Below, one piece after another: positions 34,312-41,265 of a DNA stretch of 44,174 bases. Numbering within the stretch: position 1 is the stretch's first letter; the number at the start of each line of letters is the position of its first letter. This DNA is from Parvularia atlantis (Eukaryota; Opisthokonta; Rotosphaerida): assembly GCA_943704415.1 (NCBI GenBank), contig CALSCO010000261.1:1-44174 (forward strand), written 5' to 3'. The position numbers and the translations under genes are program-made. Under the pieces are notes generated by a model, which saw only the letters and a program-made list of their open reading frames with translations, did not search any database and was not told where the DNA came from.

Positions 34312-36114
34312 ATGGAGTTGGCGTGGTCGACGCTCTGGGCGCTGGCGATGCCGCTGGTGGACCCCGCGCGGTCCGCCGCGCCGTCGTTCGCCGCCACCGG
34401 CCCGCTCTCGACGCCGCCACCCGAGTGGGACTACAAGCAGCTGTGCGCGCTCATGCGCGACGTGCGGCTGCCGGCGATGGTCGTGGACCTGGACGTGCTC
34501 GACCGCAACATTCGGTGCGACGTGCTCGCCTGCGCCTCGCCGCCCTGACGCGCGCCCCGCGCCCCGCCGCAGCAAGTACGCGGCGATCGTGCGCGCACAC
34601 GGCAAGACGATCCGCCTGGCGACCAAGTCGGTGCGCGTGCCGCAGCTGGTCAAGCACATCCTCGAGCAGGGCGCGGGCGCGATCGTGGGCGTGATGTGCT
34701 TCAGCACGGCAGAGGCGCGCTTCCTGGCCGACGAGTTTGGCGTGGACGACCTGCTGGTCGGGTACCCGAGCGCCGTGCACGACCTGGACGACGCGTGGCA
34801 CCTGGCCCTCGCCGGCAAGAACGTGCAGGCGCGGCCGACCCGTACTCCCGGCCGCGCCTCGCAGACCAACACGTTTGCCCGCGCGCGCACGCGTAGCTCA
34901 TGGTCGACTGCCCCGCGCACATCGACGCGATCGAGGCATTCTGGCAGACCAGGCGCCGCGCGACGCCGCAGGCCCCGGCCGGCCTGCGCCTGCAGGTGTG
35001 CATCGACATGGACTGCTCGCTCGAGGTGCCCGCGCTTGGCCTACACGTCGGGCCGAACCGCAGCCCGCTGCGCTCGCTCGGCACCTGCGAGGCGCTCGTC
35101 GACCGCATCTTGGCGTCTGGTGCGTCGCGGGCGGGCCGCGTGCACTGCGAAGGCGTTGACGCGCGCCGACCAGACTGCGTGACCCTCGTCGGCGTCATGG
35201 GCTACGAGGCACGCACGCGACGCCGACGTTCTGCCCTGACCCTCGCATGCTCAGGCGCAGATCTCGGGCGTGCAGAACACGAACCCGTTTGACCCGTGGT
35301 ACATGCGCGAGCTGATCCCGGTGGTGCAGGTGCGGCGCGCGCCGTCGGGCTGAGCGCGCCAAGGTTAAGCGCGCTGTGGCAGGCCGTGTCGATGCCGGAC
35401 GTGGTGAGCAAGCGCGCCGCCGTCACCGCGATGATCAAGCGCAAGGGCGTCGCGCTCAAGTACTTCAACGTTGGCGGCAGCGGCAGGCGCGGCCGTTCGC
35501 GCGCACAACGGAAAAGCGTTGACCTGACGCGCATGCCGAGCAGCCTCGCCGCGTCGGCCGCCGACCCGTCCGGCACGGAGATCACGGCCGGCAGCGGCTT
35601 CCTGCAGTCGCACCTGTTCGACTACTTTGCCGTGAACCAGAACGAGTGCGCGTTCGCATTCGGTGCGCGGCGTCCGCTGGACGCACGGTGCGCTACAAAA
35701 CTCACTGGCACCGCCTCGGCAGGGCTCCGCGTCACGCGCAAGCCCGTGCCGGGCATCGTCACGTGTCAGAGCGGCGGCTTTGCGGCGAGCGGCAAGACGG
35801 TGCCGGACAAGTCGCCCGTGCCGTTCCTGCCCGTCGGTCTGTCGATCAGCGCCGAGGAGGGCTTCGGCGAGGGTGCGCCGACGGCACTGCGCACGCCGTC
35901 TGATCCGCTGAACCGCGCGTCTCGGACCGCAGTGCAGACGCCGCTGCTGCTGCCGCCGGGCGTCGCGCTCGAGATCGGTGACCCGGTCTTTGCGCGGCCG
36001 GCCAAGGCGGGTGAGATCGCCGAGCGCTTCGAGCACTACATGCTCAAGCGCGGCGGCGCGTGGGTCGACACGCGCGTGCTGACGTACCGCGGCCACGGGA
36101 AGACGTTCTTCTAG
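34312..36114 (+). CDS. D-threonine aldolase / D-serine dehydratase-like PLP enzyme
   Basis: Nine exons; start MELAWSTLWALAMPLVDPAR. The alanine-racemase-type barrel begins LPAMVVDLDVLDRNIRKYA; in this family the PLP lysine follows in the segment AHGKTIRLATKSVRVPQLV. Next come GVMCFSTAEARFLADEFGVD, LLVGYPSAV, QVCIDMDCSLEV and LHVGPNRSPLRS. The C-terminal beta domain has EITAGSGFLQSHLFDYF and ends WVDTRVLTYRGHGKTFF; its HxxxC-type metal site is not clear to me. Related enzymes act on D-amino acids. Four introns are GC-AG: 34829-34896 (acceptor TAG), 35209-35260, 35332-35369 (38 nt) and 35487-35543. It starts 31 bp after the SCOT stop on the same strand. Confidence 0.85.
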
Positions 36115-36143
36115 GCGCAGGCGCGCTGAGCGAAAGGCGCTGT

Positions 36144-37236
36144 TTACAGTTGCGCGGTTGGTTGAGGCGCGGGCGTGTCGACCGACTCGGACTCGGACGG
36201 GTGCGGGCCGCCGATGTCGCGCGAGCGCACGGTGTACATGTCGCGGACGTCGTTGTCGTCTGCATGGTCGCGGTCGACTGCGCGAGCGCCCGTTGAGTCA
36301 GAGCGCGACGCGGGCGTGCACAGCACGCTGCGCGCACCGCGCACGACCGCCTGCGTCTCCGGGTTGGTCGATAGCGCAACGGCCTCGGTGATCTGCCGCG
36401 GCGCGTGTGAGCATCTTGCGACGGATCGACCGCGGCACGGCACGCACCGGCTCCTCGACCGCCTGCGCGCGGCGCTGTGGCCCTGCCGCGCTGTTGCCGC
36501 GGTTGTCTGGGCGCGCGATGTCAGCGTCAGCGGCTCGCGGTAGAGCGGGCGCGCACCGCCGAGCATCCTGGTCATGAGGTTGTCGATGTGCATCGCCGTG
36601 TGGTCCCACGTGTTTGGGAAGTTGAGGCGCAGCGCGACGAGCACGGCCACCGGCGTGAGGGCGCGGCGCGCGACAAAGTTGGTGGCTGGCGGGGACGGCG
36701 GTCAGCGCCCGCAACACCGGCAGGCGGCGGCCGCACCGCGCTGCGCAGCCAGGTCGGCGCCCCACTTGGTGCCGAGCACAAACAGCGCGCCCGGCAGGAA
36801 CGTGTCGCCAAAGAGCACGTTGCGGCGGCCGTCGAGGATCTCGAGCGCGGTCTCCGCGGCCGCGCCAAGGCCCTTCTCGAGCACGTCGAGCTGCTGCCGT
36901 GCGTACTGCACCTGGCCCTACGTGTGCGCACGTTTGACTCGTGTCTGCACGAGACGCCCGGCGAACCTTGACAACGCCGTAGACCACGGCCACGCCGCGC
37001 GCGGCCAGCTCGAGCCGCTCGGGCATCTCGCGCGGCGCCGCGGCGGGCAGCAGCGTCGTGGGCGGGGACGCGGGCGGGTCGTAGATGGCCTTGCGGCGGC
37101 GCAGGTCGTCCTGCACGGCGTGCGCGGGCGGCGGCACGGGCGGCGGCGGGCGCGACGCGTCCCGGGCCCAGAGCAGGACGCCGACGCCGACCGCGACGAC
37201 CGTGGACACGCGCCGGTAGGTAGCGCTGACGGGCAT
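36144..37236 (-). CDS. Probable Mic26/27 (apolipoprotein O family) MICOS subunit
   Basis: Six exons. The start MPVSATYRRVSTVVAVGVGV gives a short positively charged N-terminus and a hydrophobic stretch, compatible with mitochondrial targeting. The core is GVAVVYGVVKGQVQYARQQL, then ALFVLGTKWGADLAAQRA, then NFVARRALTPVAVLVALRL and NFPNTWDHTAMHIDN. Two hydrophobic segments separated by a short linker, with an RR before the second, are the layout of Mic26/Mic27. The tail is long, acidic and Ser/Pro-rich (SESESVDTPAPQPTAQL). MICOS shapes crista junctions in the inner membrane. The match is by pattern only and could be another small inner-membrane protein. Start codons here and of the SCOC-like gene are 24 bp apart. 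Confidence 0.45.
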
Positions 37237-37260
37237 CTTCCCAATGTGCCCGCGCTAAGC
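37237..37260. promoter_or_regulatory. 24-bp divergent start region
   Basis: Only CTTCCCAATGTGCCCGCGCT plus AAGC separates the minus-strand ATG (37234-37236) from the plus-strand ATG (37261-37263). Each promoter must lie inside the other gene, or transcription must begin almost at the start codons. Confidence 0.5.
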
Positions 37261-37500
37261 ATGTCCAAGTCTGCGATCGTGCGCGAGGTGCTGGATGCGC
37301 AGGACGTCGTGCACGGTGCGCGGCGCGGCGCGGTGCGTGCGTGTGCTGTGTGTGTGCCTGACACGCATCGCCGGCGCGCAGCGCTGACCGAGCGTCTGCG
37401 CACGGTGCAGGAGGAGAACACGCAGCTGAGGCGGCAGGTGGCCGCGACGGCTTCAACCGCGACTGTGCCGACGGCGTCGCCCGCGCGCCCGGCGACGTGA
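37261..37500 (+). CDS. SCOC: SCOC-like short coiled-coil protein
   Basis: Two exons, 37261-37315 and 37382-37500, encoding about 58 residues: MSKSAIVREVLDAQDVVHAL continuing TERLRTVQEENTQLRRQV, then an Ala/Thr/Pro tail. The heptad pattern and the sequence VREVLDAQ ... VQEENTQLRRQ match the conserved SCOC coiled coil (NQVLELQ ... VKEENLKLKSE). In animals SCOC is a Golgi protein that binds ARL1 and FEZ1 and affects autophagy. Without splicing the ORF reads through a poorly conserved insert, so the splice is favoured. The protein is short, so a generic coiled coil remains possible. The stop is 22 bp from the convergent DUS stop. Confidence 0.6.
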   Translation: MSKSAIVREVLDAQDVVHGARRGAVRACAVCVPDTHRRRAALTERLRTVQEENTQLRRQVAATASTATVPTASPARPAT

Positions 37501-37522
37501 CTCGGCCCGTCGCCCATGTGTG

Positions 37523-38814
37523 TCATGCTGTGCCATCGTGTACAGGTGCAGCGCGCGAGTCGCGCGGCACGATGTCGAACCGCTCGCGAAACAGGTCGAG
37601 CACGCCCGCGAGGCTCGCCTGCGCACCCAGCGCCCGGCGGTCTGCGCCCGGGGCTCAGCGCGCCGCGAGCCGAGCGCACGAGGCCGCCGCACGCACCGGC
37701 GATGCCGAGCACGTTGTCGCACATCTTGCTCAGGTGGTGCATGAGCGTCTTGTGCGGCATGCTGTACCCGAGCGCGATGTCGAGAAAGTCGGCGATGCAC
37801 TCGGCCGGCGTCTGGCATGCACGTGCGTGCGTGCGCGCGTGCATGCGTGAACAGGGCATAGGCAGCCAGCCAACCGTGCGCGACGTGCCTGCGCGTGCCC
37901 GGCGAAGAGCGCCGGGTTCTCGAGCAGCCCGCGTGCCGCCATCACGCCTGCACCGCGCAGTCATCACTCGCGCGGTGCAGCGCTCGCCGCGGTCGGCGCA
38001 CCGTTCACGCCCGTGCTCGCATGCACCGCGTGCGCGTCGGCCAGCGTGAAGATGGACCCGTTGGCCAGCACGGGCACGCCCACGCTCTGCTTGACCTGCG
38101 TGCAACAGCAGTTGAACGAGCAAGCGCATGCAAACGATCGCCCGCACCAGCTTGATCGCGTCGTAGTTGGGCGCGGTGGACGAGCGCTGCCGCGGCGTCC
38201 GCCCGTGCACCGCGATCCACGCCACGCCAACGTGCTCGGCCGTCTGCGCGAGCTGCACGGTCTTGCTGCGCGGCAGCGGACGCTCAGATTGTGCGGGCAG
38301 CCACCACGGCCGCGCCCGACGCGCGCCTCAGGTCGCTGTCGATGCGGATCTTGATGCTCACGGGCACGCCCGCGCGGTTCGTCGCCTGGCGCACCATGTC
38401 GCGCACGAGGTCGGGCTTGGTGAGCAGGTCGGCGCCGTAGCCGCCGTGCATCGCCCACGACTGTGGACAGCCGCAGTTGAGGTCGACGGCGTCGGCGAAG
38501 GGCGCGGCCAGCTCAGCGGCCGCTGCAAAGTCCTCGGCGCGGCGAGCGCCAAACTGCACCACAAGCGGGCGGTCCTCGCTGTTGGTCGTGAACTCGCTGT
38601 CGCGCGCGCGCGCTGAGGCGACGAACGAGTCGGCGATGATCATCGGCGAGTACACGAGGTCGCAGCCGTAGCGCCGCACGAGCTGGCGAAACGGCAGCCT
38701 GGATCGATGAGCGCGTGTGAATGGTGCGATGCGTGGTGGCACGCGCACGCACTTGGAGTACCGCACCATCGGGGCGGCGACGCACACGAGGTCGCGCGCC
38801 CACACCGCATCCAT
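37523..38814 (-). CDS. DUS4L: tRNA-dihydrouridine synthase, DUS4 type
   Basis: Seven exons. Start MDAVWARDLVCVAAPMVRYS; an in-frame upstream ATG at 38919 would abut the neighbouring mL41 start, so 38814 is preferred. Family motifs: PFRQLVRRYGCDLVYSPMII, ARDSEFTTNSEDRPLVVQFG, VDLNCGCPQSWAMHGGYGAD (catalytic Cys in NCGCPQ), GVPVSIKIRID, VAWIAVHGRTPRQR, VGVPVLANGSI, GVMAARGLLENPALFAG. RDSEFTTN and CPQSWAM favour DUS4 over DUS1-3. It reduces U20a/b in tRNA D-loops with FMN. Introns 38266-38326 and 37812-37888 are GC-AG. The last exon ends DSRAAPVHDGTA; its acceptor was chosen to keep frame (DRRALGAQASLAGVLDLF). Confidence 0.92.
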
Positions 38815-38919
38815 GCACGAGCGTGAGGCGACTGCCGTGCTCGGCGACCGTTGGCAAGACAAAAAGGCCAATGTGCGGCGGTGCAACACGGCATACGTAC
38901 GAGCGCAGTTCGCAGTCAC
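38815..38919. promoter_or_regulatory. 105-bp divergent start region, DUS4 / mL41
   Basis: The spacer lies between start codons 38814 (-) and 38920 (+). It holds a moderately A/T-rich centre (GACAAAAAGGCCAATG near 38858-38873) and no obvious TATA box. Confidence 0.35.
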
Positions 38920-39374
38920 ATGTCAGGGCCGCTGGGTATACTGCGCGGCGTGCTGCGCGGCGCGAGCCGGCGCCCGCTCAACGCCAAGACGGGCCCGCAG
39001 GGCTACGTCAAGGGTGCGCGCGCGCGCGCGCGCGGGAGGCGCACAGAGCGGCGCGTGCTGAGCGTGCGCAGGTCAGGGCGTGCGGCCGACGGGCCGGCAC
39101 ACGAGCCGCGGCGGGTACGTCGTCGACCCAGCCAAGGTCCTCGACTTTGTCGTGCCGGACCTGACGGGCTTCCAGGTGGCCGCCGTGGCCGCCTGTCTGC
39201 CGCTGTTGCTGTGACTGACGCGTGCGCGCGCGACAGCTCAAGCCGTACGTCGCGCACTCGTCGCCCAAGCGCCGCATCAAGCCCGTCACGGCCGAGGACT
39301 TTCTGCGCGCTGCCGGGGTGCTGCCGGCGTCGGGCGCGGGCACGACAGGCGCACCGGGGAGCAGAGCCGCATGA
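38920..39374 (+). CDS. MRPL41: Mitochondrial large-subunit ribosomal protein mL41
   Basis: Three exons: 38920-39013, 39072-39175, 39237-39374. Start MSGPLGILRGVLRGASRRPL, which resembles the human N-terminus (VLRGLVRGAD). The signature LDFVVPDLTGFQLKPYVAHS is nearly identical to the mL41 core (FVVPDLTGFKLKPYV). RTSRGGYV-like Gly/Arg segments precede it. The C-terminus after RRIKPVTAEDFLRAAG is shorter than in animals and ends SGAGTTGAPGSRAA. The protein sits on the mitoribosome large subunit near the exit side. A basic N-terminus serves as likely import signal. The first intron begins with a (GC)n run. Confidence 0.92.
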
Positions 39375-39399
39375 GCATGTGAACATCGGGGCGCAGACG

Positions 39400-40786
39400 T
39401 CACAGCCGCGACGCAGAGGCGCCCTGTGAGGGCGCATGGGAGAGCAGGTGCGACACGAGCACATCGTAGAAGTCTGCGCCGGCGTCCTGCTGGATCTTGG
39501 CCGAGTAGTTGGTCTGCACACCGCGGGTCAGCACGAGCGCCATCACCGCAGAGGCGCGCTCACCGAGACGTTGACGTCGTACGTGAACCGGTTGCCTGCG
39601 TCCGGCGTGAGAAGCGCGCCTCACGCCTCGCGACCCGCACGCGCACGCGCACCCTGCGCGTCCTCGATGAACTCGAAGCCCGCGACCGACACGCCATTGT
39701 CGCGCATGAACTCGGCGTAGCGTCGCACGATCTCGTCACCTGGTGCGACGTCGCGGCGGAGCGTGAAGCGCTGCTGCAGCTTGTCGGCCGGCGTGGGCTG
39801 CTCGCAGGCGTCGGCGGGGCAGCTGCACCACAATGCGCGTGAGTGCACGCCAGCGCACGCCAGCGCAATGCAGCGTGCGGCGCACAGCTCGAAGCCGCCC
39901 TCGGTCGAAGTATACATGGCGTCTGGCGGAGGCGCAGGCGTTCAGCACGGCGCACGGCAGGCTGCCCGGCACGCACACAGCATGCGGCCGCCGACCATCT
40001 CCACGCGCGTGATGCGCGGTAGTGGCGACGCGATGTACTGCTGCACAATCGTCATGCCGTCGATCGACAGCAGCTGCGACAGGTCCGCGCGTCGCAGCAG
40101 CGCGTTGAGCTCGTCCTGGTTGCGCACGAGCACAACGCCGAGCCCTGTCGCGCCGGCATCAGCACGACAGCCGCACAGTGAGCGGCGCCCTCGCCTTTGC
40201 CGCCGCAGTTGGGCTTGACGATGAGCGGGAAGGCCATGCGGCGCGCAGCGGCGGCGATCTCGGGCGCGCCGCCGAGGACGACGCGGTAGTCGGGCACGCG
40301 TACACCGGCCGCCTGCAGCGCCATGTACTGCAGCGCCTTGCTGATCTCGAGCTCGAAGGCCGCGAGGCCGTTCTGCGCGGCAGCAGAGGTGAGCGAAGGA
40401 CAGGACGCAACGTCCTTACGCACGACAACGGTGGCACCGTGCCGCGCGAGCCACTGCAGCACGACGCGGTAGCACGCGATCGACAGTGCGTGCCCGCGCG
40501 ACGCCGCGCTGGCTGAGCAGCGGCTGAAGAAGACAGCGTCGGCGGGCGGCGGGAGCGTGAGATCGAGGTCGCCCGTGTGCATGAACTGCGCTCCTATCAG
40601 CAGCGACGCGACGACCGGCATCGAGCGGCATCCACGCACCACCGTCTCGTGCGGCACGCCGCGCTCGCGCAGCTTGCCCACGAGCGGCGGCAGCCACTCC
40701 TGCATGCGTGCGCGGGCGCGTCAAAGAGAGCTCGCACACCGGGACATCGCGCGTACCTCGTTCTCGTACAGCACCACAACCTTCAT
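39400..40786 (-). CDS. ATP-grasp carboxylate-amine ligase-like protein (RimK/COG0189 type)
   Basis: Eight exons. Start MKVVVLYENE, then EWLPPLVGKLRERGVPHETV. Characteristic blocks: AVFFSRCSASAASRGHALSI, VNGLAAFELEISKALQYMAL, AAGVRVPDYRVVLGG, FPLIVKPNCGGKGLGVVLVR (ATP-grasp glycine loop, restored by splicing), SIDGMTIVQQYIA, ITRVEMVGGRMLYAM, GGFELCPADAC, NGVSVAGFEFIEDAQG and the metal-binding end RFTYDVNVSTNYS. This pattern matches an uncharacterised ATP-grasp family of bacteria and fungi. It likely joins a carboxylate to an amine; substrates are unknown. I first considered inositol-tetrakisphosphate kinase and dropped it. Intron 40145-40194 is GC-AG. Its start is 12 bp from the next divergent start. 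Confidence 0.75.
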
Positions 40787-40798
40787 TTCCTATCGTAA
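40787..40798. promoter_or_regulatory. 12-bp divergent start region
   Basis: Twelve bases, TTCCTATCGTAA, lie between the ATG of the ATP-grasp gene (-, 40784-40786) and the ATG of the Cys-rich gene (+, 40799-40801). Confidence 0.5.
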
Positions 40799-41227
40799 AT
40801 GTACAGAACCGTCGTGCTCGTCCTGATCACCGTCGCGGCGGCCGTTCTGGCCTCGGCGGCCTCGGCAGGCGACGAGCGCTTCGTGCAGGCGCCGACGCGG
40901 CGTGAGACGTTCGCTGCGGACGACGGCACGTGCGGCGCGCTGCCGGTGCAGGTCGACGTCGACAACTGGTGCGAAGCGCACTTCCCCGCTCCACGGCGCG
41001 CTGACGTCGCCGCCGCCCAAGGTTCGGCTACTGCGCCGAGGCCGACTGCGTGAGCGTGCCGGGCCTGCAGCACCAGCGCGTCTCGTGCCCGGCCGCGCCC
41101 GTAACCTCCGTCGCCGACACGCCCCTCCCGGCCGGCGCGCCGTACGTCGTTGCGACGACGTTCTCGGCCGACGACTGCACCGGCGCCGTGGCCATCGAGG
41201 CCGTGCGGGCCGACGGGCAGGTGCGGG

Positions 41228-41265
<38 letters not shown>

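Noticed and set aside
39400-40786. Inositol-tetrakisphosphate 1-kinase (also ATP-grasp)
   Set aside because: The blocks FELCPADAC, RVEMVGGRMLYA and YDVNVSTNYS fit the RimK/COG0189-like family, not ITPK1.
41229-41264. Poly-cysteine segment of the Cys-rich protein
   Set aside because: The CTG run lies between a GTGCGG donor and a CGCAG acceptor, and splicing restores the conserved module, so it is intronic.
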